From: Paenibacillus sp. Marseille-Q4541
GTDB taxonomy: Bacteria > Bacillota > Bacilli > Paenibacillales > Paenibacillaceae
Length of the DNA: 64,000 nt
Assembly: GCF_018310695.1 (NCBI RefSeq)
Contig: NZ_JAGXCY010000010.1
Coordinates: 1 to 64,000 of the forward strand
Direction: 5' to 3'
Shown here: one piece after another, positions 40,949 to 50,380 of the stretch
Layout: the number at the start of each line of letters is the position of its first letter
Position numbering within the stretch: position 1 is the stretch's first letter
Program-made: the position numbers and the translations under genes
Notes under the pieces: model-generated
What the model was told of the DNA's origin: nothing
Database searches by the model: none
What the model saw: only the letters and a program-made list of their open reading frames with translations

Positions 40949-43318
40949 TTATTTGCTCTGGAACTCCCTCGTTTGTCTATATCGTTCAGAAGGTACATCT
41001 GAAACAAAGGGACTCACAGGGCCAAGAGAATAAATGTCCAGTAAATGCATAGCTCTTGTACATGCAGTATAAAACAGCTTCCGCTCGCTTTCAGCTGCAT
41101 ACATTGCTTCCGATCCATCATAGATGAGAACGGCATCAAATTCGACGCCTTTTGCAAGGTAGGCCGGAATGATCTGTACACCTTTGTCGAAACCAAGTGT
41201 CGTTTTCTTGACCAGTTTGGTTGGCACACTGAGTTTATTCGACATTCGTTCCTGTACCTCTTTACTTTGATCTGCGGATTTACAAATGACGGCAACCGAT
41301 TCATACCCTTCCGAAATCAATTGTTCTAATTGATGCTGAATGGCTTCTTCCATATCATCTCGTTTTCCATATTCACGGACTGTCGGCAGTTCTCCCTCCC
41401 GATTAAAAGGAAGAATTTCTTCCCCATACGGCAGCATCGCTTTCGTAAACTCCACAATCTCTTTGGTAGAGCGATAACTTCGAGTCAGACGAATTACTTC
41501 CGCTGATTCATTCCCGAAGATTTCTCCAAGCGGGCTTGCTGTCTGGAGTACAGACGAATGAGCATAAATTGCCTGATTAAAATCACCCAACGCTGTCATT
41601 TTCGCACGAGGGAATATTCGTTTGAAGAAGGCCAACTGAAAAGGTGAATAGTCTTGCGCTTCGTCGATAATGACATGGCGAATACCTGCAAAAATCCGGA
41701 ATCCAAGCAAAGAATCTTTTAAATACAAAAACGGCGTCGTATCTTCATAGGCCAGTTCCTGTGCCTGTAAATGATCCGTAGTGAACCGGCTAATTTCTTC
41801 CCAGGCAGACGGCAGGTTCATTCCTGCAGAAATACGAGACAGCACCTGACTATCTTTAAAAATGGCACGGTACAAATTTTTCATATCTACAAAACGGGTT
41901 GCCTTTACCCATTTTCTAAGGGGTTTTAACCGATCGGACACAACCATTCGAGCCAAAATTTCTCGCTCCAGATCAAAGTCATCAAACGTTTCTTTTTTGC
42001 CCTGCTGTTTCCGTTTTAACCTTTGATAAGCCCGGTGATAGTCTTCTTTACTCAAGAGTTGAATTTGTTCATCTACCCACGGTGCATCCAGTTCACTTTT
42101 CCCGAAAATAGATAGTTCCTTAAGCAGCCATTCTTTTAAGAGCTCTAATCGGTTAGCAATAAGAATGCTTTGATCGTACTCATAAAATTTAATACGGATC
42201 TGCTCAGCAGATACCACTTCCCTGCCTAAAAATCGCAGCGGCCTAAACATCATCCCGCGCTCAGCAAGAATTTCTTTATATCTTGTAATCATCGTAAGGA
42301 ACGACTGGGATGACTTGAATTCAATACCCTGAATTCTTGCCTCATAGGAGGGGTCCTCTTTCTGAGCCAACACATATTCTAACTGCACAAATGGATCTTC
42401 CAGCTGAAATTCTCTACCAATCCGGCGCTCCAAATACTCTTGAAATGTCGTTTGCAACATGTTTTCTTCGCCAAGCTCGGGAAGTACAGTAGAAACATAA
42501 CTGTTAAACATCGGATTTGGTGAAAATAGAATCATCTGATCTGCCTTCAGATGTTCTCTATCTTTATATAGCAGATACGCTACACGCTGAAGTGCTGCAG
42601 ACGTCTTTCCACTTCCTGCTGCTCCTTGCACAATTAAAAACTTACTCTTGTCATTTCGTATAATTTGGTTCTGTTCTTTCTGGATAGTGGCTACAATGCT
42701 CTTCATGGTCGCGTCAGAACTTCGACTCAGTACAGCTTGCAACAATTGATCCCCAATCGTTACCCCAGTATCAAACATAAACTTGATGTCTGCATCTCGA
42801 ATCGTAAACTGACGCTTTAGTGTAATTTCCCCTTCAATTAAACCTGAGGGAGTATGATAGGATGAGTGTCCCGGTGCCCCGTCATAATACAGGTTAGAAA
42901 TCGGAGCTCGCCAGTCATACACAAGAAAGTCCTGGTCATTTTCCGACAGAAAGGACGCAATACCAAGATAAATCGATTCTTTCTCCTGAGATCCATCTTC
43001 GGTAAAATCGATCCGTCCAAAGTAAGGATTGGAGACGAGCTTATTCATCTTACCAAGCGCCTGAAATGTATTCTTGTGACTGCGTTCCCGTTCGGATAAG
43101 ACCTCAGACTGCTGTCTTAGATTGGTGGAAGTTTCACCCACATCATCTGCTTCGCTGAAGTTAATCGTTACTTCATCCCAAAAGTCTTTTCTCATCTCGA
43201 CGACCTCGCCGCGAACAGAACCCACTTCTTTTTCAAGTTTTGTAATGGCTTGGCGAATCTGCCTTGTTACTTCATCTACTCTAGCTTGTTCAAGTTGCCA
43301 TTCTTTGTCCGTGCTCAA
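40949..43318 (-). CDS. helD: HelD-type RNA polymerase recycling ATPase (UvrD/Rep-like)
   Basis: A 789-aa SF1 helicase-like protein. The N-terminal coiled coil (about 1-95; RVDEVTRQIRQAITKLEKEVG) is the arm that inserts into RNA polymerase in Bacillus HelD. Then come YDWRAPISNLYYD, Walker A GAAGSGKT (232-239), FSPNPMFNSYVS, Walker B/DEAQ in VIIDEAQDYSPFQ (near 565), GDFNQAIYA, LTRSYRST and a C-terminal KGVEFDAVLIYD. It releases stalled polymerase from DNA or RNA. The start is TTG at 43318 with AGGAG 8 nt upstream. HelD proteins can give rifamycin tolerance in some bacteria; whether this one does is unknown. Confidence 0.93.
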   Translation of the reverse strand: MSTDKEWQLEQARVDEVTRQIRQAITKLEKEVGSVRGEVVEMRKDFWDEVTINFSEADDVGETSTNLRQQSEVLSERERSHKNTFQALGKMNKLVSNPYFGRIDFTEDGSQEKESIYLGIASFLSENDQDFLVYDWRAPISNLYYDGAPGHSSYHTPSGLIEGEITLKRQFTIRDADIKFMFDTGVTIGDQLLQAVLSRSSDATMKSIVATIQKEQNQIIRNDKSKFLIVQGAAGSGKTSAALQRVAYLLYKDREHLKADQMILFSPNPMFNSYVSTVLPELGEENMLQTTFQEYLERRIGREFQLEDPFVQLEYVLAQKEDPSYEARIQGIEFKSSQSFLTMITRYKEILAERGMMFRPLRFLGREVVSAEQIRIKFYEYDQSILIANRLELLKEWLLKELSIFGKSELDAPWVDEQIQLLSKEDYHRAYQRLKRKQQGKKETFDDFDLEREILARMVVSDRLKPLRKWVKATRFVDMKNLYRAIFKDSQVLSRISAGMNLPSAWEEISRFTTDHLQAQELAYEDTTPFLYLKDSLLGFRIFAGIRHVIIDEAQDYSPFQLAFFKRIFPRAKMTALGDFNQAIYAHSSVLQTASPLGEIFGNESAEVIRLTRSYRSTKEIVEFTKAMLPYGEEILPFNREGELPTVREYGKRDDMEEAIQHQLEQLISEGYESVAVICKSADQSKEVQERMSNKLSVPTKLVKKTTLGFDKGVQIIPAYLAKGVEFDAVLIYDGSEAMYAAESERKLFYTACTRAMHLLDIYSLGPVSPFVSDVPSERYRQTREFQSK

Positions 43319-43348
43319 GATAACCGCTCCTTTGTACTTAACTTTATG

Positions 43349-43819
43349 TCAATATGGATTTTGTTTAAGTGCATCCACCTGCTCTTGCCATCTTTTGATC
43401 ACTGAATCCGGATTGAGTAACTTCACCTGAATCCCAGACTCGATCCGAGCATATTTAGCTTGATCTATTTTTAACGCATGAATATGCGCACTGAATCGTT
43501 CTCTTGTATGTATATCTGAGTTTACTGGCGGAAGATGCACAGTTTGGATTTTTATATAATATACAAGGCCCTGGTCAATAATAACGAGTTGTGCTTTTTG
43601 GCTTCGGATGAGGTTCATTGTCGTCATCGTTCCTGGCCAAAGTGCAATTCGAAACGTAAAAGCGTCGCACGCAACCAGTTCACCAACGCTGATCATGGCA
43701 GAGTGAGGATAACCGTCCTCATTTACCGTTTGTAAAATAAATGCCTCTTGCTGTTTGTCTTCTAACTGTTCTCCGCTTAGCAGGGTCATCAGTGCTTCTG
43801 GAATGACGGTTTTCATCAT
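43349..43819 (-). CDS. Pyridoxamine-5'-phosphate-oxidase-like (FMN split-barrel) protein
   Basis: A 156-aa protein with a split-barrel pattern: EAFILQTVNEDGYPHSAMISVGELVACD at the start of the fold, then FRIALWPGTMTTMNLIRSQKAQLVIID and VYYIKIQTV. This fits PNPOx-like FMN/F420-binding proteins; the exact reaction is unknown. The start ATG at 43819 follows GGGAGG by 9 nt. The longer frame to 43921 is rejected because it runs through the terminator of the upstream gene at 43843-43882. Confidence 0.65.
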   Translation of the reverse strand: MMKTVIPEALMTLLSGEQLEDKQQEAFILQTVNEDGYPHSAMISVGELVACDAFTFRIALWPGTMTTMNLIRSQKAQLVIIDQGLVYYIKIQTVHLPPVNSDIHTRERFSAHIHALKIDQAKYARIESGIQVKLLNPDSVIKRWQEQVDALKQNPY

Positions 43820-43842
43820 TTCATTTATACCTCCCGGCACAT

Positions 43843-43882
43843 ACAAAAAGAATAAACCCGGACAATGTAGTCGGTGTCCGGG
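43843..43882 (-). terminator. Terminator of the aromatic-acid-exporter-like gene
   Basis: CCCGGACA/TGTCCGGG stem with a 10-nt loop, followed on the minus strand by TTTATTCTTTTT. Confidence 0.85.
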
Positions 43883-43947
43883 CTGTTTTATTATTGTATC
43901 CAATCCACCAAGTGGATGCAAATAAAAGGATCACACTTGCTGGAGGG

Positions 43948-45012
43948 TTATTTTTTCAACCAGGCAGCAAGTCCTTCGGCAGAATCTTTATTGTCTTCAG
44001 AATCCAAAATATGATCCGCAAGTCTGTTCAAACGTTCTAGTTGGTAACCATAATCATACATAGCGGCAGCAACGATCGAAAGTCTGAGCATTCCCTCTCT
44101 ATCAAATTCAATTCGTTCGATGGCAGACTCCATAAACTCAACATTCGTCCTTACGATCTCTTCCCCTTCATGATCATTCGGTTTTAGTTTATCTTCAAAC
44201 TTCAATAATACATGCTCATGAAACTTAATGAGTTTCTCCAGATGGTTGTCAAAATATTCATCCGTTTTGTCTGTTCGTTCCGCCTGAAAATAATGACGAT
44301 CTACCGAATCAAGTACCGCGTACCCCTTCTGAAGACTGGATAACATCAGTTTGTAGACGACCATCTGCCTTGTCGTACTGAACTTCGCTTTTTTCAGTTT
44401 TTGAGTTTCTTCCTCAAACAAACGATACTTATCAACAAGGGACTTAATCTGCCCCTCCAAATCATTCTTCTCATCTCGGAACACCGACTCCTTGATTTCA
44501 TCCGATATCGAAGTTCGCAAGAGAAGTGACATTCGGTCAAACACACTACGAATTTGCATCACAAACTGAAGTTTGGGCTTCGGAGGTGACACGGTTACAT
44601 TAATGACTGATGCGGAGATGATCCCTACAAGGGTAAGTAAAAATCGATTCAGTGCATAATTCCAGTCGCCGGAGGCTTCCATAATAGAGACAACGGTTAC
44701 CAAGGTTAGGCCAATCGTATCTCCCATATTCAGTTTTAGACAAATACTAATGACGAGTATGCATGCGAGCCCCATCGCAATGGGTTCATTGGAGAACACC
44801 ATTCCCCCTATGAGTGCAACGATCGCACCAAGTGTAGTGGATTGAAGCTGATCCAGAAAATATCGCCACGAACGGTAGATGGAAGGTTGCATGGCAAAGA
44901 TAGCTGCGATCGCTGCACCAACAGGTGACTGATCAATGCCCAGCAACATGCTTACGTAGAGGGCCAGTGTAACTGCAATTCCGGTTTTCAAGACACGAGC
45001 GCCAAAAGACAT
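43948..45012 (-). CDS. Aromatic acid exporter family/FUSC-like membrane protein
   Basis: A 354-aa inner-membrane protein. The N-terminal half (about 10-145) has six closely packed transmembrane segments (GIAVTLALYVSMLLGID, AAIAAIFAMQPSIYRSWRYF, LQSTTLGAIVALIGGMVF, ACILVISICLKLNMGDTIGLTLVTVVSIME, RFLLTLVGIISASVINV). The C-terminal half is a long helical cytoplasmic domain. This is the ArAE_1/YgaE-type layout of Bacilli. The motif QPSIYRSWRYFLDQ is typical of the family. Substrate unproven. AAGGAGG is 10 nt before the ATG. Confidence 0.82.
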   Translation of the reverse strand: MSFGARVLKTGIAVTLALYVSMLLGIDQSPVGAAIAAIFAMQPSIYRSWRYFLDQLQSTTLGAIVALIGGMVFSNEPIAMGLACILVISICLKLNMGDTIGLTLVTVVSIMEASGDWNYALNRFLLTLVGIISASVINVTVSPPKPKLQFVMQIRSVFDRMSLLLRTSISDEIKESVFRDEKNDLEGQIKSLVDKYRLFEEETQKLKKAKFSTTRQMVVYKLMLSSLQKGYAVLDSVDRHYFQAERTDKTDEYFDNHLEKLIKFHEHVLLKFEDKLKPNDHEGEEIVRTNVEFMESAIERIEFDREGMLRLSIVAAAMYDYGYQLERLNRLADHILDSEDNKDSAEGLAAWLKK

Positions 45013-45376
45013 GTCTCTCTTCCCTCCTTATTCTTTATATATCCATGAATGATATCGATGTTAATTTTCATATTCTGTTAAAAAAGTACTAGCAAATCTT
45101 TCCTCTAAAAAGCATAACGATTCATTGTAACATATCTTATTATGACTGACGAGTGTATTTTTAACAGCAATTTTATTAAAACCCTCGGTAGATAAAAATT
45201 TTTCCTGAAATCCCATTGTATTATTTTACCTTGGTAAAAAAATTCCACCTCTATTGCATTTATTTTCCTCGGCAGGTAAACTGATTTCTGCATGGTAGGA
45301 TGAAGTCATATTATATATCTTCTTTCATTCATATAGCCATAGCTACTAACCTACACAACCAAGAGGAGTTGACATC
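45013..45376. other. 364-bp AT-rich intergenic region
   Basis: Separates two divergent genes. It holds three related CCT(C/T)GG-containing elements: CCTCGGTAGATAAA (45183-45196), ACCTTGGTAAAA (45228-45239; inside the 7-2-7 inverted repeat TTTTACC-TT-GGTAAAA) and CCTCGGCAGGTAAA (45267-45280), about 40 bp apart. Promoters cannot be placed confidently. A 62-codon minus-strand ORF here lacks a ribosome binding site and is not called. Confidence 0.4.
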
Positions 45377-46600
45377 ATGCTGAGAAAGCAATTGGGCCTA
45401 TTAACCCTCGCTCTAGTAATGGTATTGTCCATCATGGGCGGGACAGCAGAAGCTGCTGTTGCACAGAAGCAAATCCGGGTATATCTGGATAATGTTGAAA
45501 TGAAATTTGATGTTGCACCAACCATCAAAAGTGGAGTAACTTTTGTACAATTCCGTCCCCTTTTTGAAGGATTGGATTACAGTGTGAAATGGAATAATGC
45601 GGCTAAACGAATTAACGCAGACAATGGTGAAACCAAACTGCAATTAATCGTAGGTAAGAACACCGCACACATTGACGGCCAAAGAACGGACTTACCTGCT
45701 GCTCCATACATAACTAAAGGAAGTACTTTAGTACCGCTTCGTTTTGTAGCAGAAGCTACTGGTTATAAAGTAACCTGGAATCAACAAAAGAAAACCATTC
45801 ATATCGAAACAGGTAAAGTGGATGACAAAACAAAAGCCCAGGTTACTGCATTTCTGAACAAACTTAGTCAAGCGGAAAATGAGCGCAGCCTCGCAAAAGT
45901 AAAAGCGCTGGTTGATATTGACGCTCCTTTCTATGATGAAATGATTCATGTTTATAGTGAATATTTCAAATCAAAAGGCAAGGTTACGTACACTAATATC
46001 GATCCTGTCTACACGGATGAGTATGGAATTACGGTGTATGCAACCAAAACAAACACTTGGATCAGTGGACCTTTTTATTTTGATGTCAAAGAGGAACTCG
46101 TTCTAGATTTAAGCAAATCTTCAAACGGAAATCTGAAATTGTATTACGAAGAATCTCTTTCTGATTCCTACAAAGCAGAAGAACTGATCGGTGAGAAACC
46201 GAACGTACCTGTTGAAGTAAAAACGGCAATCGAGCAAACCCTAAATACCCAATACGAAGGATTTAATACAGCGAATAAAAAGCTTGTTTTATCCGCATTT
46301 GATCCGACAACTTGGATTTATCGTGATTTGAAATCATTACTCGACGATGGATGGTTCGATTATTTTGAATATGATTTGTCTGCTTCGGAGATCAATGTAG
46401 TTAAGTACGATGGAGACACAGCGATCGTTCATACCGAAGAATCAGATATTGAAGGCGATAATACAAGTATGTACTACATGAAACAAAATGTATCAGGGAA
46501 ATGGTTGATTGCAGACACTTTCGTCAAATTCCATGATGAAGAATATAATGCAGCGTCCCTGTCCTCAACAGAGGAGCATATTACCAAATCTATTCGGTAA
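45377..46600 (+). CDS. Secreted protein with copper-amine-oxidase-type stalk domain and NTF2-like tail
   Basis: A 407-aa exported protein: a Sec signal peptide (about 1-28, LGLLTLALVMVLSIMGGTAEAA), then a Cu_amine_oxidN1 stalk domain (about 30-125; IRVYLDNVEMKFDVAPTIKSGVTFVQFRPLFEGLDYSVKWN and GSTLVPLRFVAEATGYKVTWNQQKKTIHI), very common in Paenibacillus secreted and surface proteins. The rest (about 130-407) has two SnoaL/NTF2-like repeats: FLNKLSQAENERSLAKVKALVD and a second unit near 300-400. No enzyme motif is seen. The function is unknown; the stalk domain likely links it to the cell surface. Confidence 0.78.
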   Translation: MLRKQLGLLTLALVMVLSIMGGTAEAAVAQKQIRVYLDNVEMKFDVAPTIKSGVTFVQFRPLFEGLDYSVKWNNAAKRINADNGETKLQLIVGKNTAHIDGQRTDLPAAPYITKGSTLVPLRFVAEATGYKVTWNQQKKTIHIETGKVDDKTKAQVTAFLNKLSQAENERSLAKVKALVDIDAPFYDEMIHVYSEYFKSKGKVTYTNIDPVYTDEYGITVYATKTNTWISGPFYFDVKEELVLDLSKSSNGNLKLYYEESLSDSYKAEELIGEKPNVPVEVKTAIEQTLNTQYEGFNTANKKLVLSAFDPTTWIYRDLKSLLDDGWFDYFEYDLSASEINVVKYDGDTAIVHTEESDIEGDNTSMYYMKQNVSGKWLIADTFVKFHDEEYNAASLSSTEEHITKSIR

Positions 46601-46612
46601 ATAGAAACAGAC

Positions 46613-46651
46613 AAAGCCCGGTAACGCATCTGCGTTAACCGGGCTTTTTTT
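46613..46651 (+). terminator. Terminator after the stalk-domain gene
   Basis: AAAGCCCGGTTAACGCA-type stem (AGCCCGGT-A-ACGCA / TGCGT-T-AACCGGGCT), a 2-nt centre and T7. Confidence 0.88.
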
Positions 46652-46667
46652 GCAACTCTAACTCTTA

Positions 46668-48098
46668 TTACGAATTGTCACTGCTTTTTCTCGGTACCCT
46701 TCTTGCCACGCCCGTTTGAATTGCAGCTTCAATGACACGTTCCCGGATGCTTTTCACCACACGCTCATTAAAAACACTCGGAATAATATAATATTTGGTA
46801 CGTTCCTCATCCGAAATGGATGAGGCAATTGCATTCGCTGCTGCGAGTTTCATCTCTTCATTAATTTCGGTTGCGCGGCAGTCCAGCGCTGCCCGGAAGA
46901 TGCCGGGGAAACATAACACATTATTGATCTGATTCGGATAATCCGATCGTCCGGTCGCTACGACAGCAACGATATCTTCAATTAGATTTGGCATTATTTC
47001 GGGTACTGGATTTGCCATAGCGAATACAATTGGATCTTTCGCCATCGTGAGTATATGTTCTCTTGTAAGCAAGTTCCCGCGTGAAAGACCAATAAACACA
47101 TCGGCCCCCTTCAAGACTTCATGAAGAGTCCCTTCCTCAAGTTCCGGATTTGTCCGTTCCGCATAGCTCTGCCAAACCGGATTCTCATACTTCTTCGTAC
47201 GTATAAGTGCACCTTCACGATCAATTCCGATAAGCCGTTTTGCTCCAGCAGAAAGTAATATATTACTGCAGGCCACACCTGCTGCACCAATACCGCAGAT
47301 AACGATCTTACTGTCTTCCAACGTTTTTCCAGCAAGTTTCAGTGCATTAATAAGACCAGCGTATAACACAACTGCCGTGCCATGCTGATCATCATGGAAT
47401 ACCGGAATGTCCAGTTCTTTGTTCAACCTCTCTTCAATCTCAAAACAACGCGGAGAGGAAATATCTTCAAGATTAATCCCGCCAAAAGCAGGCGAGATCG
47501 CTTTTATTGTTCGAATAATCTCTTCCGTATCTTGTGTTTGCAAGCAAATGGGAAATGCATCGACACCCGCGAATTGCTTGAATAGCATCGCTTTCCCTTC
47601 CATTACAGGCATCGCGGCTTCTGGCCCAATGTTACCAAGGCCTAGTACAGCACTTCCGTCGGAAACAACAGCTACCGTATTCCTTTTGATCGTTAGAGAG
47701 TAAGCCTTTTGCGGTTCCTCTGCAATCGCAGTACATACGCGAGCAACGTCTGGAGTGTATACTCTTGAGAGGTCTTCACGGTTGTTGATTGGCGTTTTGG
47801 GAGCGATTTCAATTTTGCCGCCCAAATGAAGCAGAAAGGTCCGGTCAGAGACATTAATAATCGTCACACCGTCCAATTTACGTACCTCATCTATAATTTT
47901 TTTGTTATGTTCACTGTCTGTGATCGCTACAGTCAAATCTCGTACCGTTACATCCTGATTGGTTGAGATCACATCAATAGCGACGATATCTCCCCCTGCA
48001 ATAGAGATAGCAGAAGCTACTTCTCCAAAATTAATCGTCTTCGTTTTCATTTCAAGGCGGATGATGATACTGTTCCCGTCCAGATTACGCTGAATCAT
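46668..48098 (-). CDS. NAD-dependent malic enzyme
   Basis: Oxidative decarboxylation of malate to pyruvate. At 476 aa it carries an N-terminal ACT-like regulatory domain (about 1-75; ASAISIAGGDIVAIDVIS), the malic N domain (YTPDVARVCTAIAE, the tyrosine region; VLGLGNIGPEAAMPVMEGKAMLFKQFAGVDAFPICL) and the NAD domain (FHDDQHGTAVVLYAGL; KIVICGIGAAGVACSNILL). This resembles Bacillus MalS/YtsJ relatives with an ACT domain. The ATG at 48098 has GGGAGG 7 nt upstream; the longer frame to 48164 adds an unlikely basic leader. Confidence 0.93.
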   Translation of the reverse strand: MIQRNLDGNSIIIRLEMKTKTINFGEVASAISIAGGDIVAIDVISTNQDVTVRDLTVAITDSEHNKKIIDEVRKLDGVTIINVSDRTFLLHLGGKIEIAPKTPINNREDLSRVYTPDVARVCTAIAEEPQKAYSLTIKRNTVAVVSDGSAVLGLGNIGPEAAMPVMEGKAMLFKQFAGVDAFPICLQTQDTEEIIRTIKAISPAFGGINLEDISSPRCFEIEERLNKELDIPVFHDDQHGTAVVLYAGLINALKLAGKTLEDSKIVICGIGAAGVACSNILLSAGAKRLIGIDREGALIRTKKYENPVWQSYAERTNPELEEGTLHEVLKGADVFIGLSRGNLLTREHILTMAKDPIVFAMANPVPEIMPNLIEDIVAVVATGRSDYPNQINNVLCFPGIFRAALDCRATEINEEMKLAAANAIASSISDEERTKYYIIPSVFNERVVKSIRERVIEAAIQTGVARRVPRKSSDNS

Positions 48099-48182
48099 GA
48101 TGTTCCCTCCCGCGATTAGTGTTCCTACTATCTTTCGTGATGATATAGCACTTTTCCTTCTCATCTCACGGATTTCAAGAAG

Positions 48183-48234
48183 AAAAACGACCTCCGTTCT
48201 TCTGATTGGAATTCATCAGAGTTGGAGGTCGCCT
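48183..48234 (-). terminator. Terminator of the Lpl-type ABC/GH42 operon
   Basis: CGACCTCC/GGAGGTCG outer stem with an inner TCTGAT/ATCAGA stem; TCGTTTTTCTT follows on the minus strand. Confidence 0.85.
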
Positions 48235-48250
48235 TTTTCTATTATGAGTG

Positions 48251-50341
48251 CTATAATCTATGGTTACGTTTCAAAATCCGAACGCTATGTGGTTCAAGTA
48301 CCACCTGCTCTATAATCTCCTGACTACTGTCTACGGAAGGCAGCCCAATCTCCGTATATGTTCCATCTCCCAAGTGAAGGACTTGCTCTTCCCCCGTATA
48401 GTTCTGTACGAATACATAATCGTGTTGTCCATCCGTACGCACATGAGCAGTTACCCCGCGAGGAAACACACCTTGAATGGATTGCTTTAGCCCAGTTTCG
48501 TGGATCACTCCATTATAGAATGCTTCATGAAATGGCTCTTTATTACGGGAAGCAATATAGTAGGACTTTCCTTCTCCAAAGGTGTGCACCGTTACTGCTG
48601 GTCTACCCTTGTAAAAATCACTACCATATAAGGCTAATGCCTCTGCCCCTTCCAAATGAATCAAATCACAAAGTTCAACGGCCTCAAATGCGCCACTTAA
48701 TCCTAAAGGATTATCCCCTAGCGCTTCAATTCGATTTACTTGACCGTCATGTAGTCCATCTATTTCCTCCGACCAGATACCAAGAGTCTTACGGAGCGGG
48801 CCTGGGAATCCTCCAAGATAACACAAGTCATTCTCATTAACGATACCCGACCAGTAAGTCGTTACCAAGGTTCCACCCTCCTGCACGTACTTCTCTATAC
48901 GCTCACCAACGCCTGATTTCACCATATACAACATTGGAGCGATGACGAGTTTGTATTTGGTAAAATCGGCATCCATATTAATCATATCGACTGGAATTCC
49001 CTTATCCCAGAATACTTTATAATGTGCCTGAATAGTTTCATCATACTTAATTCCTACATTTCTAGGTCCTTGTGAATCCGTTACGGCCCAGCGGTTCTCC
49101 CAATCAAAGATAATGGCTACTTCTGCAGGAACTACCGTTCCAACAACATCGCCAAGCTCCATAAGAGCGCTTCCTACCTCTGTGACTTCCTCAAAAACAC
49201 GTGTGTGTTCATTTCCTACATGGTCTACAACGGCTCCGTGCAGTTTTTCGCTCGATCCGCGGCTTTTACGCCACTGAAAATATTGCACCGTGTCCGAACC
49301 ATGCGCTACGGCCTGAAGAGATGATAAGAGATGCATCCCTGGCTTTTTCAGCTTACTGACGTCCTGCCAGTTGGTCATACTTGGCGTACTTTCCATGAGC
49401 ATAAACGGCTTACCGCCCTTAATCGAACGTACAATATCATGCATAAGAGCAACGGAAGCCGCTTGCTTGCTATCATCATTATCATCCATATCATGCCATG
49501 TCGGATAACTGTCCCAAGATAGAACATCGAGCACATCAGCAAATTTCCAGTAATCTAGTCCATCAAAATAACTCATGAAATTGGTAGTGACAGGTAAATT
49601 AGAATTCACCTTTTGAAGTGGGGCAATTTCATGCTTCAAAAAATCAAGTGTACGGTCGGTTACAAACCGTTTCCAGTCCAAATTCATGGCATGCACCTGA
49701 GTTTCGCCGTGCGGAGCCGGGGACTCGATCTGACTGAAATCGGTGTACGTATGACTCCAGAAGGTCGTCCACCACGAATGATTCAACTCGTCCAGCGTGA
49801 CATATTTGTTTTTGACCCATTCCCTAAATGCATCCTGACAATAATCGCAGTGACAATCTCCACTAAGTTCATTGGAGATGTGCCAACCAATAACGGCGGG
49901 ATGATTGGCATATCGCTCAGCAAGTTTCGTATTGATGATAGTTACCTTCTCACGATATACGGGAGATGAATAGCAGTGGTTATGGCGGAAACCGTGCAAG
50001 TTACGAACCCGGTTACTGCTAACTCGCAGTACTTCCGGATATTTCTGTGACATCCAAGCAGGTCTTGCTCCACTTGGTGTAGCAAGGAGTGCGTAAATTC
50101 CATTTTGGGCGAATGAATCCAGAATTTGATCAAGCCACTCAAAAGTGAACACACCTTCTTCCGGTTCTAAGGAAACCCATGAGAAAATACCAACAGACAT
50201 CACATTGCAATGGGACTTCTTCATCAGCCTTATATCCTCTTCTAGTATTTCTGGATATCGCAGCCACTGCTCCGGGTTATAATCAGCACCATGTAGCATA
50301 ACGGGCGCTTTATCAAATAGAGGCGGGTATTTTTTTATCAT
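48251..50341 (-). CDS. Beta-galactosidase, glycoside hydrolase family 42 (second copy)
   Basis: A 696-aa GH42 enzyme, related to the one at 6171-8198 but clearly diverged. It opens with HGADYNPEQW. The acid/base is Glu158 in GWHISNELSGD and the nucleophile Glu317 in FMLMESTPSMTNW. Zinc ligands are C123 and C163/C165/C168 (CHCDYC). No signal peptide, so it acts on imported galactosides. It lies 39 bp after the ytcP-like permease gene, last in the operon yesM-yesN-lplA-lplB-ytcP-GH42, which makes the ABC importer a probable beta-galactoside or galacto-oligosaccharide system. GGAGAG is 11 nt before the ATG. Confidence 0.95.
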   Translation of the reverse strand: MIKKYPPLFDKAPVMLHGADYNPEQWLRYPEILEEDIRLMKKSHCNVMSVGIFSWVSLEPEEGVFTFEWLDQILDSFAQNGIYALLATPSGARPAWMSQKYPEVLRVSSNRVRNLHGFRHNHCYSSPVYREKVTIINTKLAERYANHPAVIGWHISNELSGDCHCDYCQDAFREWVKNKYVTLDELNHSWWTTFWSHTYTDFSQIESPAPHGETQVHAMNLDWKRFVTDRTLDFLKHEIAPLQKVNSNLPVTTNFMSYFDGLDYWKFADVLDVLSWDSYPTWHDMDDNDDSKQAASVALMHDIVRSIKGGKPFMLMESTPSMTNWQDVSKLKKPGMHLLSSLQAVAHGSDTVQYFQWRKSRGSSEKLHGAVVDHVGNEHTRVFEEVTEVGSALMELGDVVGTVVPAEVAIIFDWENRWAVTDSQGPRNVGIKYDETIQAHYKVFWDKGIPVDMINMDADFTKYKLVIAPMLYMVKSGVGERIEKYVQEGGTLVTTYWSGIVNENDLCYLGGFPGPLRKTLGIWSEEIDGLHDGQVNRIEALGDNPLGLSGAFEAVELCDLIHLEGAEALALYGSDFYKGRPAVTVHTFGEGKSYYIASRNKEPFHEAFYNGVIHETGLKQSIQGVFPRGVTAHVRTDGQHDYVFVQNYTGEEQVLHLGDGTYTEIGLPSVDSSQEIIEQVVLEPHSVRILKRNHRL

Positions 50342-50380
50342 GAGATTGAAATCTCTCCTTTATCTGCTTCATTTCATTTA

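Noticed and set aside
40773..41033. 86-aa plus-strand ORF between ade and helD
   Set aside because: It crosses the helD terminator and the 3' end of helD on the other strand, and has no ribosome binding site.
43820..43921. N-terminal extension of the PNPOx-like ORF
   Set aside because: It would translate the terminator hairpin of the upstream gene; a good ribosome binding site supports 43819.
45105..45293. 62-aa minus-strand ORF in the 45-kb intergenic region
   Set aside because: No ribosome binding site; the repeated YLPR in the translation only reflects the DNA elements CCTCGG(T/C)A.
45370..45379. TTGACA next to the start of the stalk-domain gene
   Set aside because: It overlaps the ribosome binding region and start codon, so it cannot serve as that gene's -35.
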